From Candidatus Kapaibacterium sp. (lineage in GTDB: Bacteria; Bacteroidota; Ignavibacteria; Kapaibacteriales; UBA2268), in assembly GCA_937927515.1 (NCBI GenBank), contig CALBDO010000018.1, forward strand, positions 1-64,000: a DNA stretch of 64,000 nt, read 5' to 3'. Positions within the stretch are counted from its first letter, which is position 1, and each line of letters begins with the position of its first letter. Shown one piece after another: positions 36,912-46,441 of the stretch. The position numbers and the translations under genes were made by a program. The notes below the pieces were generated by a model that was not told where the DNA came from, did not search any database, and was given only the letters and a program-made list of their open reading frames with translations.

Positions 36912-37559
36912 GTGAGAAATGTAGCACAAAATCCAAAAGAACCAAGGGAAAGGATACTCGAAGCAGGAGCTTTGCTATTTGCAAAGAAAGGCTATGCTGC
37001 GGTGAGTGTGCGTGAAATAGCCGAAGCAGCAAATGTCAATGTTGCAATGATATCATACTATTTTGCTGGGAAGGCTGGTGTTCTAAAAGAAATTATTCTA
37101 CGCTATTTTGATGATGTGCAAGCGATTTTCGATAAAATTTGGTCTCGAAAACTTCGCTCCGAGGAGGCGCTGAAAACGTTTGTTAATGAGCTGGTGGATG
37201 TTATGAAGAATAAAACAATCTTTTGCAAAGTTGCTATCACCGAAATGCCTTTTAATTTGCCAGAATTTTCAGAATTTAAAGCAGAAGTTGCCCGAAGACA
37301 TGTGGAATATATTCGTCAGGGTTTGCAACTGTTGAAACTATTCGTCGAAGACGAACGCCTAAATTCAATCATCGCACCAGCAGCAATTTCTCTGATTTTT
37401 TCGCATTTTCTCTTTCTACCGTTCATTGAAAAGGTTTGGAATATCGAAATTAACGATGAATATTATGATTTGTATGCCAAAACGATTTCCACACTTCTGT
37501 TCGATGGTCTAAATGGAATTAAGTCAAGTTTTAAAAATCTCATAGGGGATGTAAAATGA
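36912..37559 (+). CDS. TetR/AcrR-family transcriptional regulator
   Basis: 215 aa, GTG start at 36912. The helix-turn-helix (~15-60) reads RERILEAGALLFAKKGYAAVSV... with REIAEAANVNVAMISYYFAGKAGVL. The ligand-binding C-terminal domain is helical and unassigned. First gene of an operon with TolC, membrane-fusion and RND genes (overlapping TolC by 4 bp), so it likely represses this pump until a ligand binds. Confidence 0.92.
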   Translation: MRNVAQNPKEPRERILEAGALLFAKKGYAAVSVREIAEAANVNVAMISYYFAGKAGVLKEIILRYFDDVQAIFDKIWSRKLRSEEALKTFVNELVDVMKNKTIFCKVAITEMPFNLPEFSEFKAEVARRHVEYIRQGLQLLKLFVEDERLNSIIAPAAISLIFSHFLFLPFIEKVWNIEINDEYYDLYAKTISTLLFDGLNGIKSSFKNLIGDVK

Positions 37560-38872
37560 AAAAGATGTTATTTCCTTTTATGTTGTTCATAATTCCGTTT
37601 ATGGTTTTTGCTCAAAACGAGCTGTCGCTCACTCTCGAGCAAGCAATAAAGCTCGGATTGGATAATTCCAAAGGTTTAAGAATAGCCGAGTCCAGGATTG
37701 CATCTGCAGAGGCAAAATTCAAAGAGGCAAACACTCAGATGTATCCATTATTTAAATTTGCAAGCGGTTTTACTCGCCTTAGCCAAGTCGAGCCATTTAA
37801 AATCAATTTTCAAGGTCGTGATTTCGAAATTTCTCCAACTATTTTGAATAACTATCAATTACGATTTGGAGTACAGTATCCAATATTTACTGGATTTCGT
37901 TTGGAGAACACTTCGTCGATGATGGAATTAAATGCAAAAGCCTCGGAAAAGGATTACGAGGCAGAAAGAAGCAGGTTGGTATATGATATTAAAGTTGCCT
38001 ACTGGACGATAAAAAATCTCGAAGCAAGTTTGCAGAGCCTAAAAGAAAATATTCGTCAACTCAACTCTCATCTAAACGACATTCAGAATTTTTACAAGGC
38101 TGGTATGGCTACCGAAAATGAAGTATTAAAAGTAAAAGTTCAGGTTTCAAATCTGGAATTGACTAAAATTGACATCGAAAATGCTCTGAATTTAAGTAAA
38201 ATCAACTTATGCATTTTGCTTGGGTTACCAGCAACTACAAATATTACATTAACCAGCGAGTCGAATTTCGAATTGAAAGACTACGATGATTTAAATAAGC
38301 TTTTAAATTTCGCTTTTAGTCGTAGGAGCGATTTGCAAGCAATGGAATTGCGTAAAGAAGCTAGCAGAAAGGCTATTGGAATCGCAAAAAGTGGTTGGTT
38401 CCCGCAAATCTTCTTCGGTGCAAATTATAACTACAACAGACCAAACCAAAGGCTTATGCCTTTGCAAGACAAATTTTATGGTACATGGGATATTAGTATT
38501 ACTCTCTCGTATGATATTTGGAATTGGATGGGAACGAAATATCAAACTCAGCAGGCCCAAGAAACTTTTTACCAAGCTGAAATGGCATATCAACAAATGA
38601 AAGATGCCATAACGCTTGATGTTTCTCAAAATTATTATGCATACAAAAAAGCGAAGGAAAAAATAAGCATAGCCAAACTCACAGTACAACAATCAGAGGA
38701 GAATTACAGAGTTACAGCAGAAAAGTTTAGAACTGGTTTGGTAACAAGTTCGGAACTTTTGGACGCAGAAGTTGCTTTATTAAATGCAAAAATCTCATAT
38801 AATAATTCACTTTTGGAATATGAAATTTCAAAAGCAAGATTAGAAAAATCAATCAATTATGTTGAACAATAA
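37556..38872 (+). CDS. TolC-family outer-membrane efflux protein
   Basis: 438 aa with signal peptide (cleaved near AQN, ~21). Two OEP repeats of long helices with beta strands: LTLEQAIKLGLDNSKGLRIA, FYKAGMATENEVLKVKV, and later AFSRRSDLQAMEL, KFRTGLVTSSELLDAEVALL. Forms a trimeric outer-membrane channel/periplasmic tunnel for the RND pump encoded downstream. Start ATG overlaps the TetR stop. Confidence 0.93.
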   Translation: MKKMLFPFMLFIIPFMVFAQNELSLTLEQAIKLGLDNSKGLRIAESRIASAEAKFKEANTQMYPLFKFASGFTRLSQVEPFKINFQGRDFEISPTILNNYQLRFGVQYPIFTGFRLENTSSMMELNAKASEKDYEAERSRLVYDIKVAYWTIKNLEASLQSLKENIRQLNSHLNDIQNFYKAGMATENEVLKVKVQVSNLELTKIDIENALNLSKINLCILLGLPATTNITLTSESNFELKDYDDLNKLLNFAFSRRSDLQAMELRKEASRKAIGIAKSGWFPQIFFGANYNYNRPNQRLMPLQDKFYGTWDISITLSYDIWNWMGTKYQTQQAQETFYQAEMAYQQMKDAITLDVSQNYYAYKKAKEKISIAKLTVQQSEENYRVTAEKFRTGLVTSSELLDAEVALLNAKISYNNSLLEYEISKARLEKSINYVEQ

Positions 38873-38884
38873 AAAAGGTGTTTA

Positions 38885-39949
38885 ATGAAAACCAAAACCA
38901 AAACAGCCACACTTATTGCAATATTTTTGATATTGGCCTTGTCAGTTGCTTTGTTACTTAACAATAAGTCGAAAAACATTGCGAAGGCAAAAAAGATTGT
39001 AGTTTTAACCAAATTTCCTGTCTACGTCGCAAGGGCAAGCTTCGAAGATATAGATTTGAAATTAGAATTTAATGGCACTGTCTATCCGAATGCAGATGTA
39101 AATATTGCTTCAGAAACAAATGGCAAAGTCGTGTTTGTAGGTGCAAAGCTTGGCGACTATGTTTCAAAAGGTGCTTTGCTTGTAAAACTCGACGATAGGA
39201 TTCGTCTCGCCAACTATCAGACAGCTAAGGCAAATTTCGAAAAAGTTCAAAAAGACTACGAAAGATATCAACAGTTGTTTAGAGAAAAGTCGATAAGCGA
39301 AAGCCAGATGGAACAAATACAATTTCAATATCTAAATGCCGAAGCTCAACTAAAGATAGCAGAGAAACAATTGGAAGAGTGTCGGATTACTGCTCCTTTC
39401 TCTGGATACGTCACTTCTAAAATGGTCGAAGTTGGTCAAGTTGTTTCTCCGGGTACTCCATTGATGAACCTAATTGATATTGGAACTGTGAAAATCCGAA
39501 TTCAAGTTCCTGAAAATGAGATTTTAACAATTGGACCAGGCGATGAGGTAATAATTAAAACCGAACTTATCCCAAATGAGAGGTACATAGGAAAGATACA
39601 AAACGTCGGATTTAAATCGGATGAGTCCAAAACATATCCAGCCGAAATAATTGTAAGTAACAAAAGGAACCTTTTGAAGGGAGGTATGTTTGTAAAAGTA
39701 GAAATTCCATCAATCAAACGAGGCAGAGCATTACTCATTCCAAGAGAGGCTTTGGTGGGTAGCAAATTGGAACCAAAAGTATATGTCGTGGAGAATAATC
39801 TTGCTAGATTGCGTAACGTCACGCTCGGAAATGACTACGGCAAAAAATTGGAAATTATCCAGGGGCTCTCCGAGGGAGATTTGGTTGTTGTCGAAGGCTT
39901 GCTAAATTTAAAAGATGGTACTTCTGTTGAAATTGTTGAACAAAGGTGA
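38885..39949 (+). CDS. RND efflux periplasmic adaptor (membrane fusion protein)
   Basis: 354 aa. N-terminal membrane helix (~9-26), biotinyl-lipoyl-like halves (NGKVVFVGAKLGDYVSKGALLVKLDD and APFSGYVTSKMVEVGQVVSPGTPL, in pieces), a helical hairpin between (~100-155), then beta-barrel and membrane-proximal domains. It joins the RND pump to TolC. 12 bp after tolC. Confidence 0.93.
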   Translation: MKTKTKTATLIAIFLILALSVALLLNNKSKNIAKAKKIVVLTKFPVYVARASFEDIDLKLEFNGTVYPNADVNIASETNGKVVFVGAKLGDYVSKGALLVKLDDRIRLANYQTAKANFEKVQKDYERYQQLFREKSISESQMEQIQFQYLNAEAQLKIAEKQLEECRITAPFSGYVTSKMVEVGQVVSPGTPLMNLIDIGTVKIRIQVPENEILTIGPGDEVIIKTELIPNERYIGKIQNVGFKSDESKTYPAEIIVSNKRNLLKGGMFVKVEIPSIKRGRALLIPREALVGSKLEPKVYVVENNLARLRNVTLGNDYGKKLEIIQGLSEGDLVVVEGLLNLKDGTSVEIVEQR

Positions 39950-39957
39950 GGAAAGCT

Positions 39958-42900
39958 ATGTCTATAACAGAACTTGCAATAAAGAGACCAACGCTCGTAG
40001 TAGTTGTTTTTTCTGTTCTTGGGATTCTGGGGATATATGGCTTTGCGCAATTAAACTACGAGCTTTTACCGAGATTGACTGCCCCGGTTGTCACAATTCA
40101 GACAATCTATCCTGGGGCATCTCCCTATGAAGTTCAAAACAACGTTACCAAGCCGATAGAGGATGCTATTACTGGGACCGAGCTCATTTCCAACATCCGT
40201 TCTATCTCTCGCGAAGGTTTGTCTTTCGTGTTTGTTGAGTTAGAAATGTCTGCAGATGTTGACAAGTCTCTGCAGGACATACAGAGGCGAGTAAATCAAA
40301 TTCAAGACCTTTTACCAAGGGAAGCTCGAAAGCCGGTAATTTCAAAAATTGCATTCGACGAAGTTCCGGTTCTTCGTGTTAACGTGTACAGTCTGCTTCC
40401 AGCAAGGGAATTGAAGCAATTTGTAGACAACAATATTTTACCATTGATTTCAAAATTAAAAGGGGTAGGTTTAGTTCAGGTTCTGGGTGCAGAAGAAAGA
40501 GAAATACAAGTAAATATCGATTTAGACAAGCTCAAGGCATATGGGCTGTCTATAAACATGTTAGCACAGTCTTTAATTTCTTCAAACTTGGACTTTCCAA
40601 CAGGTAAAATATCTGCCGACGAGCGTCAGTATGTTGTTCGCATTGCTGGAAAATTCAAAAGTCTCGAGGATTTGGAAAACCACATTATCGCCAGGAGTAA
40701 AACTGGCGGAGAAATTCGCTTTAAAGATATTGCCACAATTCAAGATGGTACAAAAGAAATAACAAATGTTAATAGACTTAACAATAAGATTTCACTTGGA
40801 CTGCAAATCCAAAAGCAAACGGATGCAAACACGGTTGAGGTAAGCAAATTAGTTCGTAAGGAGCTTGCTAAGCTGGAAAAGGAATATGCAAATATCGGAT
40901 TGAAGTTCGACATTGCACAAGATAATTCAACCTTTATCATGGAATCTGCAAATGCAGTAAAAGTGGACCTTGCTTTGGCTATACTTATTGTTGCTTTTGT
41001 GATGTTCATTTTCCTCCACAGCATTAGAAATTCCTTGATTGTTTTAGTTTCTATTCCCACATCCTTAATTTCTACATTTTTCTTAATGTATATCTTTGGC
41101 TTTACGTTGAATACAATATCTCTGCTTGCAATGTCTTTGGTAATTGGTATTCTTGTCGACGATTCAATTGTTGTTTTAGAGAATATTACAAGGCATTTGG
41201 AGATGGGCGAAGACCGTGTAACAGCTGCTATTAGAGGAAGAAATGAAATTGGTTTCGCTGCACTTTCGATTACCCTCGTCGACGTTGTTGTATTTTTCCC
41301 AATGGCTTTGATAACTGGAATGATTGGTAACTTTCTTAGAGAATATGCACTGGTGGTTGTCTTTTCCACATTGATGAGTTTGTTTGTTTCATTCACAGTT
41401 ACCCCTTGGCTCGCATCTCGATTTGCAAAAGTGGAGAGCAAGGACTCCAAAGGATTTATCAAACGTTTCAGTGAATTCGTTGATAAAGTTTATCATAAGC
41501 TTGAAAATTATTATGTAGGCGTTTTATCCTGGGCATTAAATAATGGAGGAAAAGTAATTTTAATCGCTGGTACTCTCCTCATTTTGTCTTTTATGCTTCC
41601 CGGTCTTGGTTTTGTTGGTACAGAGTTTATCCCAAATGTAGACCGTGGAGAAGCTATATTTACAATCGAGACCTCTGTTGGTTCTACAATTGAGAAAACA
41701 AACCAATTGTCTTTGCAAGTCGAAGAGCTTTTAAGGAGCCAGCCGGAAGTTGTTAAAGTTGTATCCAATGTTGGTTTTTCAAGCGAAGGAATTTTAGGGC
41801 AATTCCAAAACAACTCCTCGCAAATTCTCGTGCAATTGGTGGACAAGCGCCTGAGAAACATTTCAACAGACGAATTTGCTCAAATGATGAAGGAGAAGAT
41901 TAATACCATTCCCGGAATAAGAGTAAAAGCTCAACCAGTTACACTACTTGGAACTACAACGCGAACTCCTATTCAAATCTTAGTAAGTGGTCCAGATTAC
42001 GAAAGTGTTTACAAGGGGGCCGAAGTGGTTGATAGCGTAGTCCGAAGTGTAAAAGGTACTACCGATGTAAGACTTTCGAGCGAGGAGGGAAATCCTGAAC
42101 TGCGAGTTGAATTCGACCGGGAAAAGTTAGCCCAATTTGGTTTTTCAATTTTTGAAGTAGCTAATGCACTTCGAATCGCATTAACAGGGAATGATGATTC
42201 AAAGTATACCGAAGGAATTAACGACTACCCAATAAGGGTACAACTAAGTAAGTTCGATAAAACAAATGCAAAAGATGTTGAAAATCTACCGTTTACAAGT
42301 AAAGAGGGCAAGGTTATTTTACTCAAACAGTTCGCAAAAGTTTACCAATCGGTAGGTCCGACCAAATTAGAGAGAGAGAATCGTGCTCCTTCTGTCTATG
42401 TTAATTCTATGGTTTTTGGTCGAGCAAGTGGAGATGTTACAAGTGATATACGCAAGAGGCTTCAAAGTGTGAAGCTGCCACGCGGAGTCGAATATGAATT
42501 CGTTGGCGAGCAGAAAGCCATGATGGACTCCTTCGCAAGTTTACTTACTGCCTTGATTATAGGTAATATCTTTGTTTATTTGATTTTAGTTGCGCTTTAC
42601 AATTCATATTTGTATCCTTTTGTAATAATGTTTTCAATCCCTCTTGCAGCAATTGGAGCTTTCTTTGGTTTAGCCTTTACTATGAAAACCCTGAACTTAT
42701 ACTCCATACTTGGATTTATCACTCTTGTTGGATTGGTGGCGAAAAACGGAATACTACTTGTCGATAGGACAAATTATATGAAATTCGAGAAGGGGCTCGA
42801 TACTCGGGATGCATTGCTCGAAGCTGGGCAAATGCGACTTCGACCAATATTGATGACAACATTTGCTATGGTCTTTGGTCTAATGCCCATTGCTCTTGCT

Positions 42901-43077
42901 ACCTCGGCAGGCTCCGAAGCAAAGTCCAGTCTTGCAGTTGCTATAATTGGCGGTTTGTTGAGTTCGCTTTTCCTAACATTGGTTGTTGTACCGGTGGTTT
43001 ATCAAACTTTTGACAAGTGGCGTTTAGCTTTTCAGAAAATATTTCTTAGAAAGAAAGTTGTCTTGAAATCTGAATAA
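39958..43077 (+). CDS. RND-family efflux permease (HAE1-like)
   Basis: 1039 aa from ATG 39958 (GTG at 39946 would overlap the adaptor). Twelve TM layout with two large periplasmic loops. The TM4 segment ILVDDSIVVLENITRH carries the Asp-Asp proton relay. Other family marks: PVVTIQTIYPGASPYEVQNNV, VGLVAKNGILLVDRTNYM, LRPILMTTFAMVFGLMPIALA. Proton-driven export of lipophilic compounds through the adaptor and TolC. Confidence 0.95.
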   Translation: MSITELAIKRPTLVVVVFSVLGILGIYGFAQLNYELLPRLTAPVVTIQTIYPGASPYEVQNNVTKPIEDAITGTELISNIRSISREGLSFVFVELEMSADVDKSLQDIQRRVNQIQDLLPREARKPVISKIAFDEVPVLRVNVYSLLPARELKQFVDNNILPLISKLKGVGLVQVLGAEEREIQVNIDLDKLKAYGLSINMLAQSLISSNLDFPTGKISADERQYVVRIAGKFKSLEDLENHIIARSKTGGEIRFKDIATIQDGTKEITNVNRLNNKISLGLQIQKQTDANTVEVSKLVRKELAKLEKEYANIGLKFDIAQDNSTFIMESANAVKVDLALAILIVAFVMFIFLHSIRNSLIVLVSIPTSLISTFFLMYIFGFTLNTISLLAMSLVIGILVDDSIVVLENITRHLEMGEDRVTAAIRGRNEIGFAALSITLVDVVVFFPMALITGMIGNFLREYALVVVFSTLMSLFVSFTVTPWLASRFAKVESKDSKGFIKRFSEFVDKVYHKLENYYVGVLSWALNNGGKVILIAGTLLILSFMLPGLGFVGTEFIPNVDRGEAIFTIETSVGSTIEKTNQLSLQVEELLRSQPEVVKVVSNVGFSSEGILGQFQNNSSQILVQLVDKRLRNISTDEFAQMMKEKINTIPGIRVKAQPVTLLGTTTRTPIQILVSGPDYESVYKGAEVVDSVVRSVKGTTDVRLSSEEGNPELRVEFDREKLAQFGFSIFEVANALRIALTGNDDSKYTEGINDYPIRVQLSKFDKTNAKDVENLPFTSKEGKVILLKQFAKVYQSVGPTKLERENRAPSVYVNSMVFGRASGDVTSDIRKRLQSVKLPRGVEYEFVGEQKAMMDSFASLLTALIIGNIFVYLILVALYNSYLYPFVIMFSIPLAAIGAFFGLAFTMKTLNLYSILGFITLVGLVAKNGILLVDRTNYMKFEKGLDTRDALLEAGQMRLRPILMTTFAMVFGLMPIALATSAGSEAKSSLAVAIIGGLLSSLFLTLVVVPVVYQTFDKWRLAFQKIFLRKKVVLKSE

Positions 43078-43087
43078 TTTATTTAAA

Positions 43088-43188
43088 AGACTGTCTTGAG
43101 GGATATTTTGTAAGTAAGTCAGAAATTTTCTTTAGTACAAATTTGTACGAATTAAAGCTTTGTATTAATACCCAACTCAAGACAGTCT
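43088..43188. terminator. Nested palindromic terminator between convergent genes
   Basis: AGACTGTCTTGAG (43088-43100) pairs perfectly with CTCAAGACAGTCT (43176-43188), followed by CTTTTTTTT. Inside is a separate 14-bp perfect palindrome, GTACAAATTTGTAC (43135-43148). The outer stem with T-run would end RND-operon transcripts; on the other strand, TTTTAAAT follows the stem. The ~100-bp length with 13-bp terminal inverted repeats could instead be a MITE-like element. Confidence 0.65.
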
Positions 43189-43203
43189 CTTTTTTTTAAC
43201 CAA

Positions 43204-46200
43204 CTACTCCATGTCGTTAGAGTCCTTTTTTGCGGTACCTTCAAGTAAAGATTTGAGTTTGGACTCGAGCATCGAGGAGAATGAGTTCATAAGCGGGTCG
43301 TTTACTTTTTTGTAACTGGTGATTAAGCTATCGGCAAGTTTTTGTGCTTCTTCTTTTTTATTTTGTTTTATCAAGGTATTAATTTGTTGCTCATCGATAT
43401 ACAAAACGTTGCTAAGTATGTCGAACAAATTGTTACGAACTGTATTTTCGTCCAATTCCAAATTGCTAATCTGACCCGTTTGCACAGCTGTATAGACCAA
43501 GTCGTATAATTTCAACAAAGCATTTCTTGCAGAGTTGTAATCCTCGAGGATTACATAAGCAGCAGAAGCAACTTTATATGGACCAGTCCTACCGCGAATT
43601 TCTTCGCGAATATCATCGTACCTGTATCTGCGAAGTTTGGGATTGTCAATTAAGTCCTTGCAAGTTTTAATTGCCGAGCTTGCCCAGAACTTTGCTTTTT
43701 CGTTCAAGCCAGCTTCTTTGAAAAGAAGAGACAATTGGTATTCCTCGTCATAATACATTGGGAAGAGTTTTGGGGAGATATATTTAAGCATTGTATCAAG
43801 CACACGTGCAGCCTTTTGTTTGTCTTTCTTTTGCTCGAGCAAATAACCAGCGTAGTTCATATAGATTTGTCGGTAGCTTTGTATCATTCGTCGATGGACT
43901 TCGTCGTAGTAAACGTATTTACCTTTTCCATCTAAGTTTCTCAGTTTAAATCCAAAATGAGGTTCTTTGTGGTAATTTGGTGAATTGTCGATATTTAACA
44001 AACACTTATCCATTATTTCTTCGTTCATCATTCCAGATTTCAATGCATTTTGTGGAACTGGGCAGATACGCCACGCCATACCTTCCAAGCGTAGATGCCT
44101 TCCTAAACCGGAGAATACATCAGAGCCACAAGTTGTTGAGAAATATACTGGTCTTTCGAAACGAGTTTGTTGAATTATATCGAGTATTAACTTGTTATTG
44201 ATGAAGAAAATATAAATTGGCTTTCCATTCCTTTCTGTGTATTTTTTGCCAACAAATGTAAATTCCATATATCCTTTGTTTATCAAAGATGTATCATCGG
44301 TGTAAAGAGCTAGAATTTCTTTTTTCACTGGTATCCTAATATCTCTTGCTTCACCGAATTCGTAACTAAGTGCATTTGGGTCGTCTTCGTCGGTTCTTAG
44401 CTGTTCATCTTTGAAGCTTAAAGGTATTTTTTTGGCACCCCAAGGCTCTCTATTTTTAAGTTGGTCTATATACCATAGTGTTTGACCAAGGCTGAGGTTT
44501 ACAATTCTGACATCGCGGCGTACACCTGCAACATCTTGAATGAACCACAGTGGAAATGTATCGTTGTCACCATTGGTAAATACAATAGCGTCTTTTTCAA
44601 GACTTTGTAAAATATTGTACGAGTAGTCGAAGGGGAAGTAATTATTAGCTCGGGTATGTGTGTCCCAACCTCCTATAAGCATATTAATCGGCACCAAAAT
44701 CCAAGATGCAATTAAACCAAGGCTGACCAAAGGAATTGACCTTGTTTTCTGTGAAATAAATTCCAAGGCGTAGTAGGTGCCGAGCCCAATCCAAAGACAC
44801 CAAACCATAAAAGAGCCAGTGTAAAAGTAATCCCTCTCTCGTGGCTGTGGATTTTGTTGATTCTGAGCAATCGCAGCTAACACTCCCATCATTAAAAACA
44901 TAACAAGATAAACAAGTGCCATCTTGGGGTCACGCTTGAAATGATAATAAAGGCCAAATATTCCAAAAAGTAAGGGAAGAGCGAAGAATCTTATTGGAAA
45001 TTTATCTGCATAACCATTTTTATAATTTATTGCATCATTTACCTGAGTGAACCAAGCCTCCTCTGCATCCTGGACGTCGCTTTCTCTGCCGACAAAATTC
45101 CAAAGAAAATATCTCAAGTACATATGGTCTATCTGATATTTCCAAAGGTAAGCAAGCTCCCCAGAAACATTGACATTATCCCAATGCGGTACACTTACCA
45201 TCGTACCATTCTTTCTCATTACTTCTTTTGTACCAGGCGGATTCCATTCTCCATAAACATAATTTCCATTTTCATCTTTTAGATTGTAGTAATATATCTT
45301 TAATTCATCATTGTAATCGGTTCTCCTTGGCCAGAGGACTTGTTCGCCGTATTGTTCTCTCCCAAGGTAGCTAATCAATTTTTTCATATTTTTGGGTTCG
45401 TTTTCGTTCATTGGTGGATTAGCATTAGAGCGAATTAAAATATGTGCGTAGGTGGTAAAGCCCAAAAATATCAGTAAATAGGACGCAAGAACAAGTTGTA
45501 AAAGAGGCTTCTTCTTCTGAGCTGCCCAGATGTAATATGCAACACCCCCAAAGATTAGCAACAAACCGATTAGGGTCATAATAAAATTATTTTGAATGGG
45601 ATATTCACGCGCTTCGGTTTTAATAGGAAAATTCCCTGCCAAAAAGCCCGGTATCCACATTAGAATTACTTTGTAAATAATAAAGAAGCTAACTATTGAT
45701 AAAATAACCATAATAATAAAAGAGTTGACAGTGACCTCATATTTCCTAAAGTATACTAAAAGAAAAATTGAAAATATTGTCAAAATAGCCAAGAGGTGTA
45801 CTCCAATGGATAAACCAATAAGATAGAATATAGTTAAAAGATATCTCTCGCTGCCGGGTTGGTCGGCTTTTTCGTTCCATACCATCATCAAATACACAAC
45901 GAGTGTAGTGAAAAGCTGGCTCATAGCATAAACTTCGCTTTCAACTCCATTGAACCATACAGTATCGCAAAAGGCAAATGCCATAGCACCTGTAAGCGCC
46001 GAGCCAAAAACCATTAGTTCCTCAACAACAGAGTTGTATTCTTTCCCACGGTAATTTTCGATGACTTTAATTATCACCAAATATAAAAGCCAAACGAAAA
46101 ATGCGGTAGAAAAAACACTAACCATGTTTACTCGCCATCCAAGGTCCCCAAATGGAATGATTATTTGAAATACTTTTGATATAACAAGGAATAATGGTGC

Positions 46201-46359
46201 TCCGGGTGGGTGTGGTACTTGTTGCCAAGTAGTTGCCGCAGAAAATTCGCCGCAGTCCCAAAGTGGAACCGATGGTTGTACTGTTAATGAATAAACTATA
46301 AAGGTCGCAAGAAAAGATATTATACCGAAAAAGTACTTAATTTTTCTTGTTCTTGTCAT
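43204..46359 (-). CDS. DUF2723 GT-C-like membrane protein (probable protein O-mannosyltransferase relative)
   Basis: 1051 aa. N-terminal ~600 residues contain about 10-12 membrane helices. TVQPSVPLWDCGEFSAATTW in the first loop and HPPGAPLF are DUF2723 signatures; the acidic DCGE lies where GT-C enzymes have catalytic acids. The C-terminal ~450 residues are soluble, with a TPR-like helical tail (~850-1040). Human TMEM260, a DUF2723 protein, is an O-mannosyltransferase, so this could glycosylate exported proteins with a lipid-linked donor. Inference. Confidence 0.85.
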   Translation of the reverse strand: MTRTRKIKYFFGIISFLATFIVYSLTVQPSVPLWDCGEFSAATTWQQVPHPPGAPLFLVISKVFQIIIPFGDLGWRVNMVSVFSTAFFVWLLYLVIIKVIENYRGKEYNSVVEELMVFGSALTGAMAFAFCDTVWFNGVESEVYAMSQLFTTLVVYLMMVWNEKADQPGSERYLLTIFYLIGLSIGVHLLAILTIFSIFLLVYFRKYEVTVNSFIIMVILSIVSFFIIYKVILMWIPGFLAGNFPIKTEAREYPIQNNFIMTLIGLLLIFGGVAYYIWAAQKKKPLLQLVLASYLLIFLGFTTYAHILIRSNANPPMNENEPKNMKKLISYLGREQYGEQVLWPRRTDYNDELKIYYYNLKDENGNYVYGEWNPPGTKEVMRKNGTMVSVPHWDNVNVSGELAYLWKYQIDHMYLRYFLWNFVGRESDVQDAEEAWFTQVNDAINYKNGYADKFPIRFFALPLLFGIFGLYYHFKRDPKMALVYLVMFLMMGVLAAIAQNQQNPQPRERDYFYTGSFMVWCLWIGLGTYYALEFISQKTRSIPLVSLGLIASWILVPINMLIGGWDTHTRANNYFPFDYSYNILQSLEKDAIVFTNGDNDTFPLWFIQDVAGVRRDVRIVNLSLGQTLWYIDQLKNREPWGAKKIPLSFKDEQLRTDEDDPNALSYEFGEARDIRIPVKKEILALYTDDTSLINKGYMEFTFVGKKYTERNGKPIYIFFINNKLILDIIQQTRFERPVYFSTTCGSDVFSGLGRHLRLEGMAWRICPVPQNALKSGMMNEEIMDKCLLNIDNSPNYHKEPHFGFKLRNLDGKGKYVYYDEVHRRMIQSYRQIYMNYAGYLLEQKKDKQKAARVLDTMLKYISPKLFPMYYDEEYQLSLLFKEAGLNEKAKFWASSAIKTCKDLIDNPKLRRYRYDDIREEIRGRTGPYKVASAAYVILEDYNSARNALLKLYDLVYTAVQTGQISNLELDENTVRNNLFDILSNVLYIDEQQINTLIKQNKKEEAQKLADSLITSYKKVNDPLMNSFSSMLESKLKSLLEGTAKKDSNDME

Positions 46360-46441
46360 TTTATACCCTTTAAAACAAATTTTATCACATTTAAAAAATG
46401 CAATTTAACAACAATCGGCGATTTAGATTAAATTCATTAGC

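Noticed and set aside
40740..41462. 240-aa minus-strand ORF
   Set aside because: Antisense to the conserved RND permease; codon-structure shadow.
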